A stretch of 64,000 bases of DNA, taken from assembly GCF_011752045.1 (NCBI RefSeq), contig NZ_JAAKXW010000002.1, positions 124,001 through 188,000 on the forward strand. The letters run 5' to 3'. The DNA is from Microbacterium hydrocarbonoxydans. GTDB taxonomy: Bacteria; Actinomycetota; Actinomycetes; Actinomycetales; Microbacteriaceae. The notes below the pieces were generated by a model. It did not search any database and was not told the origin of the DNA. It saw nothing but the letters and a program-made list of their open reading frames with translations. The position numbers were made by a program, and so were the translations under genes. Of the stretch, positions 24,639-33,687 are shown piece after piece; position 1 is the first letter of the stretch, and every line of letters starts with the position of its first letter.

Positions 24639-25457
24639 CCGCGCCGCGCGTCCTGAGAGCAGTTCGTCGTAGCCCTCGCGGTACGTCGGGTATCGCAACC
24701 CGCCAAGGAGCTCCGCCGACAGGCTGCCGTCGAGCACCGTGCCGCCGCCGGTCTCGGGCTCGGCGTGCGGGGGCGGCTCAACGCCGAGCCGCATCGCGAT
24801 GTGCGCGACGACGTCGCCGAGCGGCGCCGGAGCCTCATCGACCGCGTGTACGAGCGCGGGCGGGGTCTCGGCGCGCAGCAGCGCTTCGAGCAGCCCGACG
24901 AGGTCGGTCTCGTGGATGCGGTTGGTCCGCCGCGTGTGATCGACGGGCACGCCCCCGGTCACGCGGCGGATGAGGGAGTCGCGCCCGGGGCCGTAGATCC
25001 CGGCCGGGCGAACGACCAGCGCCCCGAGGAGCTCGGCCGCCGCGGCCTCCCCGTCGAGGAGCTCCGCGGCGCGCGCGGTACGCGGCGCGGGGGCGTCGGC
25101 CTCGGTGAGCGGCTGCGGGCCAGGGCGTCCCTCGAACACCCGGGTCGAGGAGACGAAGACGACCCGCTCGGGACGCGAGGGCAAGGCGTCCGCGAGGTGC
25201 GTGAGCGCACGCCGGTAGACCGGCTCACCGGAGGTGTCCGGTGGCAGCGTGATCACCATCGAGTCGAAGGCGGGCAGCACCTGCGGGAGCGGATGCCGGA
25301 GGTCGGCCGCGATCGCGCCGAAGACGCCGGGCAGGCCGTCGGTGCCGCGGCGCATGCCCGTCACCTCGCCGTCGCCGGCGATCAGCCGCTCCCCCAGCGC
25401 GATCCCGAGCTTGCCGCAGCCGACGAGGAGAGTCCGTCCGGGCCTTCTGCGGCTCAT
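24636..25457 (-). CDS. NAD(P)-binding epimerase/dehydratase-like protein (SDR superfamily)
   Basis: This 273-residue protein resembles the YeeZ-type extended SDR proteins. LLVGCGKLGIALGERL is the dinucleotide motif, VVFVSSTRVFEG carries the Ser-Ser-Thr core, and RPAGIYGPGRDSLIRR is the substrate-side segment. The Tyr of the classic YxxxK pair is not in its normal place, so catalysis is uncertain. The open frame continues upstream, but the ATG at 25457 places the nucleotide motif 10 residues in, as usual. It begins just 4 bases after the thioesterase stop, so the two form an operon. Confidence 0.8.
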   Translation of the reverse strand: MSRRRPGRTLLVGCGKLGIALGERLIAGDGEVTGMRRGTDGLPGVFGAIAADLRHPLPQVLPAFDSMVITLPPDTSGEPVYRRALTHLADALPSRPERVVFVSSTRVFEGRPGPQPLTEADAPAPRTARAAELLDGEAAAAELLGALVVRPAGIYGPGRDSLIRRVTGGVPVDHTRRTNRIHETDLVGLLEALLRAETPPALVHAVDEAPAPLGDVVAHIAMRLGVEPPPHAEPETGGGTVLDGSLSAELLGGLRYPTYREGYDELLSGRAAR

Positions 25458-25461
25458 GCCG

Positions 25462-26022
25462 TCAGCTCCACAGGCTCGGCGCGGGCTTGCGTACTGGCGG
25501 AAGAGCGGATGCCGCCGCCCAGTCGTGCACCCACGGGTCGATCTCCGGCACGCCGTGGGGCTTGCCGACCGCGGCGAAGAGCTCCTCGTTGCTGACCGTG
25601 CCGCCGGTGCGGCGCAGCATCCGGGCCCGGACGATCGCACGGGCGTAGACCTCGCCGTCCACGACCGCGCGGTGCTCCATGAACAGCGCCTTGTCGTCGT
25701 GGCCGATGAACCGGGACTGCACCTCGAAGCGCTGCCAGAGCTGCAGGGACTTGCGGAAGGTGATCGTCTCGCTGGACACCACGGCGTACCAGCCGCGCTC
25801 CTTCATGGCGTCGAACAGTCCGGTGCGGATGAGCTGGTCCCAGCGTCCGAGGTCGAACAGCGACAGGTACCGGCCGTTGTTCATGTGCCGCAGGATGTCG
25901 AGATCGGTGGGCAGCGTCGTCACGGTGATGGTGCCGACGGAGGTCGGGTCGAGGACCTTCCCGCGCCGCACACGGCGGCGGGCGCTGAGGATCACGAGGA
26001 AGGTGCGCCAGATCACATTCAC
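25462..26022 (-). CDS. acyl-CoA thioesterase-like hotdog protein
   Basis: This is a protein of about 186 residues with the 4HBT hotdog fold: TDLDILRHMNNGRYLSLFDLGRWDQLIRTGL is the active-site helix region (Asp plus the HMNNGRY motif), and FEVQSRFIGHDDKALFMEHRAVVDGEVYARAIVRAR is the sheet. The start is uncertain: the frame is open to 26181, but family members begin with a short amphipathic stretch such as NVIWRTFLVILSARRR, so the GTG at 26022 is preferred over 26049. The acyl substrate is unknown. Confidence 0.78.
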   Translation of the reverse strand: MNVIWRTFLVILSARRRVRRGKVLDPTSVGTITVTTLPTDLDILRHMNNGRYLSLFDLGRWDQLIRTGLFDAMKERGWYAVVSSETITFRKSLQLWQRFEVQSRFIGHDDKALFMEHRAVVDGEVYARAIVRARMLRRTGGTVSNEELFAAVGKPHGVPEIDPWVHDWAAASALPPVRKPAPSLWS

Positions 26023-26140
26023 GAGGATCGATCGTATCCACGGACCCACGAACCTCGAACTTCGTTGTGCGATACCTCCAGCGCCCGCGACCGTGCGATG
26101 AACGGTTTTCGCTCGATTTCCTCTTCGCGGACGGCGCGCG

Positions 26141-26146
26141 TAGAGT
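26141..26146 (+). promoter_or_regulatory. -10 box of the GNAT gene (leaderless type)
   Basis: TAGAGT lies 6 bases before the ATG at 26153. Confidence 0.55.
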
Positions 26147-26152
26147 CGCGGC

Positions 26153-26659
26153 ATGAGCGCCGAAGCCCACCCCGAAGTCATCGTCCGTCCGGTCCGTGAT
26201 GTGGATGCGGAAGCCCTCGGTCGCGTGCACGCGCAGTGCTGGCACGAGACCTACGACCACCTGATCAGCAAGGCCGCGCTGGAGAAGGTCTCCCCGCGCC
26301 GGATGGCCGAGCTCTGGACGCACTGGGCCGCTCAGGGCCCCGAGTTCAAGATGAACGCCGCTCTCGTCGACGGCGAGATCGTCGGCTTCGTCGGCTCGGG
26401 CCCCGCCCGCGACAAGGATGCTCCGGCGTTCCGCGAGCTGTACTTCATCTACCTGCTCGACGCGTGGCACTCCACCGGCATCGGCCAGAAGCTGTTCGAC
26501 GCCGCCGTCGAGAAGGATGAGCCGCTGTACCTGTGGGTCGCCGAGGACAACCCCCGTGCGCACCGCTTCTACACACGCAACGGCTTCCACCTCGACGGAG
26601 CGACCCACACCGAGCCGTTCCTCGGCGAGACGCTGACCGAGGTCCGCTTCGTGCGCTGA
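26153..26659 (+). CDS. GNAT-family N-acetyltransferase
   Basis: This 168-residue acetyltransferase is complete. The acetyl-CoA site is formed by ELYFIYLLDAWHSTGIGQKLFDAAVE (beta 4 and the Q/RxxGxG/A-type loop STGIGQ), followed by LWVAEDNPRAHRFYTRNGFHLDG with the family's terminal Tyr. It belongs to the RimI-like general class. The acceptor (amine, protein or antibiotic) cannot be told. It is a single gene with its own promoter and is convergent with the cytochrome gene across a strong palindrome. Confidence 0.9.
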   Translation: MSAEAHPEVIVRPVRDVDAEALGRVHAQCWHETYDHLISKAALEKVSPRRMAELWTHWAAQGPEFKMNAALVDGEIVGFVGSGPARDKDAPAFRELYFIYLLDAWHSTGIGQKLFDAAVEKDEPLYLWVAEDNPRAHRFYTRNGFHLDGATHTEPFLGETLTEVRFVR

Positions 26660-26674
26660 GCCTCTCTCGGCCGT

Positions 26675-26758
26675 CGCCGAGACCCCGCTTTACCGCCGAG
26701 ACCCCGGGCTGCTGACGTCAGCAGCCCGGGGTCTCGGCGACAGCAGGGGGTCTCGGCG
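26675..26758. terminator. 44-bp perfect palindrome inside a nested hairpin between convergent genes
   Basis: Arms 26695-26716 and 26717-26738 are exact complements with no loop. Outer arms CGCCGAGACCCC (26675-26686) and its complement (26747-26758) enclose them. Ends of the GNAT and cytochrome genes lie on either side, so a bidirectional terminator is the natural reading. Confidence 0.75.
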
Positions 26759-26763
26759 TGCGG

Positions 26764-28554
26764 TCAGCGGCCGGAGACTGTTCCGAACAGCTTCGCGACG
26801 GGGGCGATCACCAGCGGACGCGCGGCGGCCCAGCCCGCCGCGATCACGGCGAGGGATGCGACGAACACCCAGAACCCTGTCCAGGTGACAGCATCCTGCG
26901 AGGCGTACATGTGGTTGAGGTTGCGCAGGAATCCGGTGAGGAAGACCAGCGCCACGTGCACGGCGATGAAGGTCACGAAGTACAGCATCACCGGGAAGTG
27001 CACGGCGCGCGCCCACTCCACCGGGTACGCCTTCGACAGGCCCTCGGCCTTCTTCGGCCACATGCCCGACATCCGGAATCCGGTGACGGCGGCGAGCGGG
27101 GCGGCGAGGAACACGGTCGCGAAGTAGGCGAGCTGCTGCAGGCTGTTGTAGTTGTTCCAGCCGTTCTCGTGCGGCCAGTCGAAGGAGACGTACTGCAGGG
27201 CCGCCGACAGGGCGTTCGGGAACACCTCCCAGCTCGTGGGCACGATGCGCACCCAGTGCCCGGTGGCGAACAGCAGCACGACGAAGACCACGCCGTTCAC
27301 GAGCCACAGCACGTCGAGGGCCTGGTGGAACCAGATCGTCAGGCTGACCTTGCCCTTGGGGTTGTTCCGCGGCGTCCAGAACGCGGTCGGCCGCTTCTCG
27401 CCGCGGATGCGCAGGCCCGAGCGAATGATCAGCACCATGAGGAACACGTTGAAGAAGTGCTGCCAGCCGATCCAGGGGGCGAAGCCGGGCTCGACGTGGA
27501 CCGCCGGCTCGTACTCGCCCGGGAACGCGGCGAGGAAGTCCTGCATGAACGGCAGGCTCAGCAGGGCGCGCACGAACGCCACGGCGGCACCGGCGAGGAC
27601 GCCGAGGGCCGCGGCTCCGAAGAGTCCTGCGATGGCCTGCGTCCAGGTCGGACGGAAGCGCCCGGATGCCGCGGGCGCGGCCACGTGCCGCGGCGCACGG
27701 CCGTCCCACACGGTGCGCGTCCAGGGCAGCGGGGTGCTGAGGTCGCGCGCCGGGGCCGCGGCCTCGAGCGCTCCCGCGTCGCGCGCTCCCGTCGCGGAAA
27801 GTGTCGCCTCGACGGGCTCGGACTCGACGGATTGCGCGACGGGAACGCTGCTGTCGACGGGCACGGCCGCGGGGACGGCGGCGGCTGCGGTCAGAGGGGC
27901 GGTGCCGGCAGGCGGCCACGGCTCGCCGCCGGGCACGCGCGGCAGGCCACGGCGGACGGCGGATGCCCGGTCGACGCGCGGCTCGGCGCCGGCGGCCGGG
28001 CCGGGTGCGGCTTCCGTGGCGGCCGCTCCGGAGGCCGATACGCCGCCTGCAGGAGCGGAGGAGGTGTTCTGTCCGGCATCCGGCGTCTCGGCCCCCCGGG
28101 CGGCAGCCGATGCCGGGGGCACGGCGGATGCCGCGGAGACCGGCTTCGCGTCGTGCGCAGCTGCGGCGAGACGCGCGGCTCCGTCAGGACCGGGTGCGGC
28201 GCCGGCCGGGGGCCAGGGCTCTCCGCCCCGCACGCGCGGCAGGCCGCGGCGCAGGGTCGTGCCGCCCGCGCCGGCGGCGCCGACGGGGCTCGAGGCGACG
28301 ATGCTCGCGACCGCGGCCGGAAGGTCCTCATCGCGGATCGGCCTCTCCACGGCCGGCGCGACGGCGCCCTCCTGCCGGACCGTCGCGGGCACGGCATCTG
28401 CAGCGACGTCGGGACCTGAAGCGACCTCGGGATCCGGCGCCGCAGCCGTCGGGGCGACGGCGTCGTCCACGACCTCGGCGACGGCATCCGCGGGGGGCCA
28501 CGGCTCGCCGCCGGGCACGCGCGGCAGGCCGCGCCGGAGCATCCGCGTGGCCAT
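26764..28554 (-). CDS. diheme b-type membrane cytochrome with N-terminal Pro-rich repeats, ETF partner
   Basis: This 596-residue protein has two halves. Residues 1-300 are disordered, Ala/Pro-rich and contain three copies of [15 protein letters not shown] (residues 7-21, 102-116, 201-215). Residues 305-590 form a cytochrome b561/b6-like membrane domain with several helices and candidate heme ligands in [22 protein letters not shown] and [21 protein letters not shown]. It starts 2 bases after the etfA stop, so it probably passes electrons from ETF to the quinone pool in place of the usual iron-sulfur ETF-quinone oxidoreductase. That role is inferred from context. Confidence 0.8.
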   Translation of the reverse strand: MATRMLRRGLPRVPGGEPWPPADAVAEVVDDAVAPTAAAPDPEVASGPDVAADAVPATVRQEGAVAPAVERPIRDEDLPAAVASIVASSPVGAAGAGGTTLRRGLPRVRGGEPWPPAGAAPGPDGAARLAAAAHDAKPVSAASAVPPASAAARGAETPDAGQNTSSAPAGGVSASGAAATEAAPGPAAGAEPRVDRASAVRRGLPRVPGGEPWPPAGTAPLTAAAAVPAAVPVDSSVPVAQSVESEPVEATLSATGARDAGALEAAAPARDLSTPLPWTRTVWDGRAPRHVAAPAASGRFRPTWTQAIAGLFGAAALGVLAGAAVAFVRALLSLPFMQDFLAAFPGEYEPAVHVEPGFAPWIGWQHFFNVFLMVLIIRSGLRIRGEKRPTAFWTPRNNPKGKVSLTIWFHQALDVLWLVNGVVFVVLLFATGHWVRIVPTSWEVFPNALSAALQYVSFDWPHENGWNNYNSLQQLAYFATVFLAAPLAAVTGFRMSGMWPKKAEGLSKAYPVEWARAVHFPVMLYFVTFIAVHVALVFLTGFLRNLNHMYASQDAVTWTGFWVFVASLAVIAAGWAAARPLVIAPVAKLFGTVSGR

Positions 28555-28556
28555 GC

Positions 28557-29528
28557 CTACTTCTTCCGCGCCTCGAGCAGCGAGATCACCTGCGGGACGA
28601 CCGTGAACAGGTCGCCGACGATGCCGAAATCGGCGACGTCGAAGATCGGGGCGTCGGCGTCCTTGTTGATCGCGACGATGTTCTTCGCCGTCTGCATGCC
28701 CGCGCGGTGCTGGATCGCGCCCGAGATGCCGAGCGCGACGTACAGCTGCGGCGACACCGAGACACCGGTCTGGCCGACCTGGTGCGACTGCGGGATGTAG
28801 CCGGCATCGACCGCGGCGCGAGACGCGCCGACTGCCGCACCCAGGGCGTCGGCGAGCTCCTCGACGAGCACGAACTTCTCCTTCGAGGCCAGTCCCCGGC
28901 CGCCCGAGACGACCCGCGCGGCCCCGCGCAGCTCGGGCCGGGACGACGTGGCCTCGACGGCCTCGATCGGGCCGGCGGATGCCGCGACCGCACCGGATGC
29001 CGTCACCGCGAGCTCCTCGACGACCGGAGACGGCACGGCCTCGGCCCGGGCGTCGATCGCGCCTTGACGGACGGTGATCACGGGGGCGCCGAACGTCGGG
29101 GCGGACTCGGTGAGGTAGGCGCCGCCGTAGACGGAGTGGTGGGCGACGATGCCCTCCTCATCCCGGCTGACACCCACGGCGTCGACCGAGAGAGCGAGCT
29201 TCGCGCGCACCGCGAACCGGCCGGCGACGTCGCGACCGGCGATCGAGTTCGAGATCAGCACGGCATCCGGGCGCACCTTCTCATAGGCGCTCTGGAGCGC
29301 GTCCACGATCGGGACGGTGAGCGCACCGGCATCTCCGGGTGCGGTCAGCACGACCTGCGCGCCGGCCGCGGCCACCGCGTCCGCGGCCGCCGCCGATCCG
29401 CCGACGATCAGCGCGACCGGCGAGCCCACGGTCGACGCCGCGCCGATCAGGCCCGCGGTGCTCGACGCCGGGCTCCCGGCGGGGTCGACGTCCACGAGGA
29501 CGAGGATCGGGTTCTCGGGGTACGTCAT
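28557..29528 (-). CDS. etfA: electron transfer flavoprotein subunit alpha
   Basis: This 323-residue subunit binds FAD through its C-terminal domain: [49 protein letters not shown] and [27 protein letters not shown] match the ETF alpha signature. The N-terminal alpha/beta domain packs on the beta subunit. Only 1 base separates it from etfB and 2 from the cytochrome gene. It takes electrons from acyl-CoA dehydrogenases, such as the one at 33.7-34.9 kb. Confidence 0.95.
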   Translation of the reverse strand: MTYPENPILVLVDVDPAGSPASSTAGLIGAASTVGSPVALIVGGSAAAADAVAAAGAQVVLTAPGDAGALTVPIVDALQSAYEKVRPDAVLISNSIAGRDVAGRFAVRAKLALSVDAVGVSRDEEGIVAHHSVYGGAYLTESAPTFGAPVITVRQGAIDARAEAVPSPVVEELAVTASGAVAASAGPIEAVEATSSRPELRGAARVVSGGRGLASKEKFVLVEELADALGAAVGASRAAVDAGYIPQSHQVGQTGVSVSPQLYVALGISGAIQHRAGMQTAKNIVAINKDADAPIFDVADFGIVGDLFTVVPQVISLLEARKK

Positions 29529-29529
29529 C

Positions 29530-30306
29530 TCACACCAGCCTGTTCTGCACGAGGTAGTCCACCAGCTTCTCGGCCGCGTCGCCCTCGTCGACGATCTTGA
29601 CGCCGGCCGCGCGCGGCGGCTTCTCGGAGACCGCGGTCATGATCGTGCGGGGGGCCAGCGAGGGATCGGCGGAGACGCCGAGGTCGTCGAGGGAGAGCAC
29701 CTCGAGCGGCTTCTTCTTCGCCGCCATGATGCCCTTGAAGTTCGGGAAGCGCGCGTCCGGCAGCGCCTCGGTGATGGAGATGACGGCCGGAAGGGGCGCG
29801 GTGACCTCCTGCGATCCGGCATCCGCACCCCGGGTGCCCTTCACCCCGTCTGCGGTGATCTCCACCGCGGTGAGGGCCGTCGCCTGCGCCCAGCCGAGGT
29901 GCTCGGCGAGCATCGCCGGGATCACGCCGCCGGAGCCGTCGGTGGAGAGGTTGCCGGTGATCACGAGGTCGGGTCCGCCGCGGCGGATGGCGGCAGCCAG
30001 CACCTCGGCGGTCAGCGTCAGATCGGCACCGGCGAGCTGCTCGTCGGCGACGTGGATCGCCGATCCGGCGCCGATCGCGAGCGCACGGCGGACCGAGGCG
30101 GTCGACCCCTCGGGAGCCATCGACAGCGCCACGACCTCGGTGCCCTCCTTCTTGTCGGCGAAGCTCAGGGCGACCTCGAGGGCGCGCTCGGTGATCTCGT
30201 CGAGCACCACGTCGCCAGCCTCACGATCGGCCAGCCCGGTCTCGAGATTCAGCTTGCGATCGCCATAGGTGTCCGGCACCTCTTTGACCAGGACGAAGAT
30301 CTTCAT
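29530..30306 (-). CDS. etfB: electron transfer flavoprotein subunit beta
   Basis: This 258-residue subunit begins [19 protein letters not shown], typical for ETF beta, with the AMP-binding site around [13 protein letters not shown] and the docking segment [26 protein letters not shown]. The ATG follows a GAGGAG ribosome site. A TAGAAT -10 box lies about 30 bases upstream, so this operon has a normal leader. It is divergent from the MarR gene at 30408, with 101 bases between. Confidence 0.95.
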   Translation of the reverse strand: MKIFVLVKEVPDTYGDRKLNLETGLADREAGDVVLDEITERALEVALSFADKKEGTEVVALSMAPEGSTASVRRALAIGAGSAIHVADEQLAGADLTLTAEVLAAAIRRGGPDLVITGNLSTDGSGGVIPAMLAEHLGWAQATALTAVEITADGVKGTRGADAGSQEVTAPLPAVISITEALPDARFPNFKGIMAAKKKPLEVLSLDDLGVSADPSLAPRTIMTAVSEKPPRAAGVKIVDEGDAAEKLVDYLVQNRLV

Positions 30307-30369
30307 CGATTGCTCCTCACGACTGCCATGATTCTAGCCCCCTGAAACCGAGTGCCACCGTTGATGCGA

Positions 30370-30380
30370 CTGAGACTCAG
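30370..30380. promoter_or_regulatory. short palindrome in the etfB/marR intergenic region
   Basis: CTGAG-A-CTCAG is a perfect 11-bp palindrome placed between the two divergent promoters, a candidate site for the MarR protein. Short enough to arise by chance. Confidence 0.35.
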
Positions 30381-30394
30381 AGCATCCGATGCCC

Positions 30395-30400
30395 TACCGT
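30395..30400 (+). promoter_or_regulatory. -10 box of the second marR operon (leaderless type)
   Basis: TACCGT lies 7 bases before the GTG at 30408. Confidence 0.5.
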
Positions 30401-30407
30401 AGATCAC

Positions 30408-30944
30408 GTGACCAACCCGCGCCCGCTGCCCGTGGACCCGCTCGCCGAGGCGAAGCGGCAGTGGCTCGCGCACGGGTGGACGGATGCCGCCGACGGCATG
30501 GCCGTCGTCACCTCGGTGATGCGGGCGCAGCAGCTGCTGCTCGCCCGCGTCGACGCGACCCTCAAGCCCTTCGCGCTGAGCTTCGCCCGCTACGAGGTCC
30601 TTCGCCTGCTCGCCTTCAGCCGTGCCGGGCGCCTGCCGCTCTCGAGCGTGGTCGCCCGCCTCCAGGTGCACGCCACGACCGTGACCAGCACCGCCGACCG
30701 GCTCATCCGCGACGGCCTCATCGTGCGCGAACCGCACCCGCACGACGGCAGGGCCGCGATGCTCGCCCTGACGGATGCCGGGCGCGAGCTCGTCGACCGC
30801 GCCACCACCGCCCTGAACGCCGAGGTGTTCACGGACCCGGGGATCAGCAGGACGGACGCCGCCGAGCTCGTGGCGATCGTGGCACGGATGCGCAAGGCGG
30901 CGGGCGACTTCGCCGACCCCCGGCCGCAGCCGGAACCCCTCTGA
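30408..30944 (+). CDS. MarR-family transcriptional regulator
   Basis: This 178-residue winged-helix regulator contains LPLSSVVARLQVHATTVTSTADRLIRDGLIVREP (recognition helix) and HPHDGRAAMLALTDAGREL (wing). The N-terminus is extended by about 30 residues compared with small MarR proteins. It is divergent from etfBA, and fatty-acid or branched-chain catabolism regulators of this kind are known, so control of the etf operon is possible. It heads an operon with two small genes, 1 base and then a 4-base overlap apart. Confidence 0.9.
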   Translation: MTNPRPLPVDPLAEAKRQWLAHGWTDAADGMAVVTSVMRAQQLLLARVDATLKPFALSFARYEVLRLLAFSRAGRLPLSSVVARLQVHATTVTSTADRLIRDGLIVREPHPHDGRAAMLALTDAGRELVDRATTALNAEVFTDPGISRTDAAELVAIVARMRKAAGDFADPRPQPEPL

Positions 30945-30945
30945 G

Positions 30946-31416
30946 GTGGCACGGTTCGTCCTCGAGCGGGTGATCTCCGCCGAGCCTGCCGCGGTGTTCG
31001 CCGCTTCGCTCGACCCCGGCCTGCACGTGCGCTCGATGGCGCGATACGGCGAGACCATGGTCGAGGCGCCGGCGGGCGGCGCCTTCCGGGAGGGATCGAC
31101 GGTGACCTGGCGGGCGCGGCACTTCGGCATCGCGTTCCGGCTGCGCTCCGTCGTGTTCGATATCGACCCGCCGCACCGGTTCTGCGACCGGCAGATCGCG
31201 GGCCCGTTCGGGGCCTTCCTGCACGAGCACGTGTTCGACGAGCATCCGCAGGGCACGCTGATGCGCGACACCGTCACGTTCCGCTCCCCGTTCGGCGCGC
31301 TCGGGCGACTCGTCGACCGACTGTTCCTGCGCGAGTACATGCGCCGGCTGATCGACGAGCGCAACGAGGTGCTGGCCGCCGAGATCGAGGGTCGCGGGCG
31401 TACGCTGACCGCATGA
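30946..31416 (+). CDS. SRPBCC-family ligand-binding protein
   Basis: This 156-residue START/Bet v1-type (SRPBCC) protein starts ARFVLERVISAEPAAVFAASLDPGLHVRS and has the family's VTWRARHFGIAFRLRSVVFDIDPPHRFCDRQIAGPFGAFLHEHVF strands and the final FLREYMRRLIDERNEVLA helix. It is cytoplasmic and probably binds a hydrophobic ligand. Related single-domain proteins are sometimes annotated as cell-division inhibitor homologues on weak grounds. It follows the MarR gene by one base. Confidence 0.82.
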   Translation: MARFVLERVISAEPAAVFAASLDPGLHVRSMARYGETMVEAPAGGAFREGSTVTWRARHFGIAFRLRSVVFDIDPPHRFCDRQIAGPFGAFLHEHVFDEHPQGTLMRDTVTFRSPFGALGRLVDRLFLREYMRRLIDERNEVLAAEIEGRGRTLTA

Positions 31417-31856
31417 GCGAACTGCATCTGCACACCGTGCTGGAACCGCGTGGACCGGCCGCCGCCATCCTGCTCAGCGATGAGCAGGTCGCCGGCTTCG
31501 GCGCCGGCAGGGCGTTCCCGGTCGCCGTGACGATCGACGGCCGCAGCGCGCGCCTGCGCCTGGCGCGCATGGGCGGCGAGAACATGATCGGCTTCAGCAA
31601 GGCCGTCCGTGCCGAGCTCGGCGTGGAGATCGGCCAGGAGGTCGACGCGGTCATCGCGGTCGACACCGCGGAGCGCGAGGTCGAGATCCCGCCCGCCCTC
31701 GCCGGGCTCCTCGACGCCGACCCGGCGCTGCGCGCGGCCTTCGACGCCCTCTCCTCCTCGGTCCGCAAGGAGCACGCCCGCTCGATCGCCGAGGCGAAGC
31801 AGGAGGCCACGCGGGAGCGCCGCCTCGCGAAGGTCGTCGAGGCGCTGCGCGGCTGA
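31413..31856 (+). CDS. DUF1905 / YdeI-type protein
   Basis: This 147-residue protein combines a DUF1905 domain (residues 1-90: LHTVLEPRGPAAAILLSDEQVAGFG, RLARMGGENMIGFSKAVRAELGVEIGQEVDAVI) with a C-terminal bacteriocin-protection YdeI-like helix region (DALSSSVRKEHARSIAEAKQEATRERRLAKVV). YdeI-like proteins were linked to resistance to membrane-active peptides in other bacteria. It overlaps the SRPBCC gene by 4 bases. A TACGCT box 6 bases before its ATG might also start transcripts here. Confidence 0.83.
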   Translation: MSELHLHTVLEPRGPAAAILLSDEQVAGFGAGRAFPVAVTIDGRSARLRLARMGGENMIGFSKAVRAELGVEIGQEVDAVIAVDTAEREVEIPPALAGLLDADPALRAAFDALSSSVRKEHARSIAEAKQEATRERRLAKVVEALRG

Positions 31857-31875
31857 CACCGCGTGACCGGCCGAC

Positions 31876-32652
31876 TCAGCGGTTCTGGAAGTCGGGGGCA
31901 CGCTTCTCCCGGAACGCCGCCATGCCTTCCTTCTGGTCGGCGGTGTCGAACAGCGCGGCGAACGCGAGCTTCTCGTGCGCGAGGCCGGCCTCCAGTCCCG
32001 TCTCCATCGCGGCGTCCAGCGCGGCCTTCGCCGCGTAGACCGAGGGCAGGGACTTCGACGCGATCGTGTCGGCGAGCTTCCCCGCCTCCTCGAGGAGGTC
32101 GGATGCCGGCACGACGCGCGAGACGAGGCCCGAGCGCTCCGCCTCCTCCGCCCCCATGAACCGGCCGGACAGCACGAGCTCGGCGGCCTTGTAGTAGCCG
32201 ACCGCGCGGATGAGACGCTGCGTGCCGCCCATGCCCGGGATGACGCCGAGGTTGATCTCGGGCTGGCCGAACTTCGCGGTGTCGGCGGCGAGGATGATGT
32301 CGCACATCATCGCCAGCTCGCAGCCGCCGCCGAGCGCGAAGCCGGAGACCGCGGCGATCACGGGGGTGCGTACGGCGGCGAAGTCGCGCCAGACGCCGAA
32401 GTGATCGGTCCGCAGCATCTCGGCGGCCGACATCCCCTCCATCTCCTTGATGTCGGCGCCGGCGGCGAACGCCTTCTCCGAGCCCGTGACGACGATCGCC
32501 CCGACGCCCTCGTCGACGTCGAATGCGGTGGCGGCGGCGGTGATCTCCTCTGCCAGCCGCGAGTTCAGCGCGTTGAGGGCCTCCGGGCGGTTCAGGGTGA
32601 TCCACCCCACCCGTCCGCGCTGCTCGACCAGGATCGTCTCGTACTCGGTCAT
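31876..32652 (-). CDS. enoyl-CoA hydratase
   Basis: This 258-residue crotonase is complete. [15 protein letters not shown] forms the oxyanion-hole segment, and both catalytic glutamates of true hydratases are present, in [20 protein letters not shown] and [11 protein letters not shown]. It should hydrate short-chain enoyl-CoA such as methacrylyl-CoA or crotonyl-CoA. The ATG follows a GAGAGG ribosome site. It lies downstream of the mmsA-acyl-CoA dehydrogenase-mmsB genes, but 147 bases and a hairpin separate it, so it may be transcribed on its own. Confidence 0.92.
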   Translation of the reverse strand: MTEYETILVEQRGRVGWITLNRPEALNALNSRLAEEITAAATAFDVDEGVGAIVVTGSEKAFAAGADIKEMEGMSAAEMLRTDHFGVWRDFAAVRTPVIAAVSGFALGGGCELAMMCDIILAADTAKFGQPEINLGVIPGMGGTQRLIRAVGYYKAAELVLSGRFMGAEEAERSGLVSRVVPASDLLEEAGKLADTIASKSLPSVYAAKAALDAAMETGLEAGLAHEKLAFAALFDTADQKEGMAAFREKRAPDFQNR

Positions 32653-32727
32653 CGGTGCCTCTCGCCTCGTCGTCGTTCGTGTTCAGTATCGCCGGAATCC
32701 GGGCGCACACCTGTCAGATCGCGGACA

Positions 32728-32786
32728 CGGATGCCGGGCCAGAAGGCGATTCTCACCCGTCATGCGTGCGTCCGGCCCGACATCCG
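32728..32786. terminator. 13-bp hairpin downstream of mmsB
   Basis: Arms CGGATGCCGGGCC (32728-32740) and its near complement (32774-32786) match at 12 of 13 positions, 14 bases past the mmsB stop. Its inner sequence resembles that of the hairpin at 10492. Confidence 0.5.
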
Positions 32787-32799
32787 GCACCGGACGCGT

Positions 32800-33687
32800 T
32801 CAGACCCGGCCGTCCCGGATGTCGGTGATGATGCCGGAGAAGTCGCGGGTCGCCCCCTCGCCGGCGGCGAAGGCCGCGTAGAGCTCCTGGGCGAGCCGCC
32901 CCATCTTGGCGTCGGTCGAGGTCTGCTCGATCGCCTGCAGCGCGAGCCCGAGGTCCTTCGCCATCAGGGCGCCGGCGAAACCGGGCTGGTAGTCGCGGTT
33001 CGCGGGGCTCGTCGGCACGGGACCGGGCACGGGGCAGTTCGTCGTGATCGACCAGCACTGGCCGGATGCCTGGGAGACGACGTCGAACAGCGCCTGGTGC
33101 TCGAGTCCGAGCCGCTCCCCCAGGACGAACGCCTCGGCGACCGCGATCTGCGAGACGGCGAGGATCATGTTGTTGCAGACCTTCGCCGCCTGGCCGAGTC
33201 CGGGCCCGCCGCAGTGCACGATGCGCTTGCCCATGGCCTCCAGCAGCGGGAGCGCCGCCGCGAAGTCCTCGTCGGAGCCGCCGACCATGAAGGCGAGCGT
33301 GCCGTTCTCGGCGCCGACGACCCCGCCGGAGACCGGCGCGTCGATGTTGCGGTGCCCCGCGGCGAGCGCGAGCTCGTGCGCGGTGCGTGCCTCGTCGACG
33401 GCGATCGTGGACGACTCGATGAACAGTGTCCCCGGCTTCGCGGCGGCGAGCAGGCCGCCCTGGTACGCCTCGATCACGTGCCTGCCTGCGGGGAACATCG
33501 TGATGACGACCTCGGCGTCGGCGACGGCATCCGCTCCGCTCGCGGCGACAGGGATGCCGGCGGCCCGGGCCGCCTCATCGGCTGCGGTCACGACGTCGTA
33601 TCCGTGCACCTCGTGGCCGGCCTCGACGAGGTTCTTCGCCATCGGGAGGCCCATGTGGCCCAGACCGAGGAACGCGATCCTGCTCAT
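32800..33687 (-). CDS. mmsB: 3-hydroxyisobutyrate dehydrogenase
   Basis: This 295-residue NAD-dependent enzyme oxidises 3-hydroxyisobutyrate to methylmalonate semialdehyde in valine breakdown. AFLGLGHMGLPMAKNLVEAGHEV is the nucleotide motif, DAPVSGGVVGAENGTLAFMVGG the substrate loop, and GPGLGQAAKVCNNM carries the catalytic Lys. YQPGFAGALMAKDLGLALQA completes the family signature. The ATG overlaps the stop of the acyl-CoA dehydrogenase gene by 4 bases. All neighbours upstream belong to the same pathway. Confidence 0.93.
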   Translation of the reverse strand: MSRIAFLGLGHMGLPMAKNLVEAGHEVHGYDVVTAADEAARAAGIPVAASGADAVADAEVVITMFPAGRHVIEAYQGGLLAAAKPGTLFIESSTIAVDEARTAHELALAAGHRNIDAPVSGGVVGAENGTLAFMVGGSDEDFAAALPLLEAMGKRIVHCGGPGLGQAAKVCNNMILAVSQIAVAEAFVLGERLGLEHQALFDVVSQASGQCWSITTNCPVPGPVPTSPANRDYQPGFAGALMAKDLGLALQAIEQTSTDAKMGRLAQELYAAFAAGEGATRDFSGIITDIRDGRV

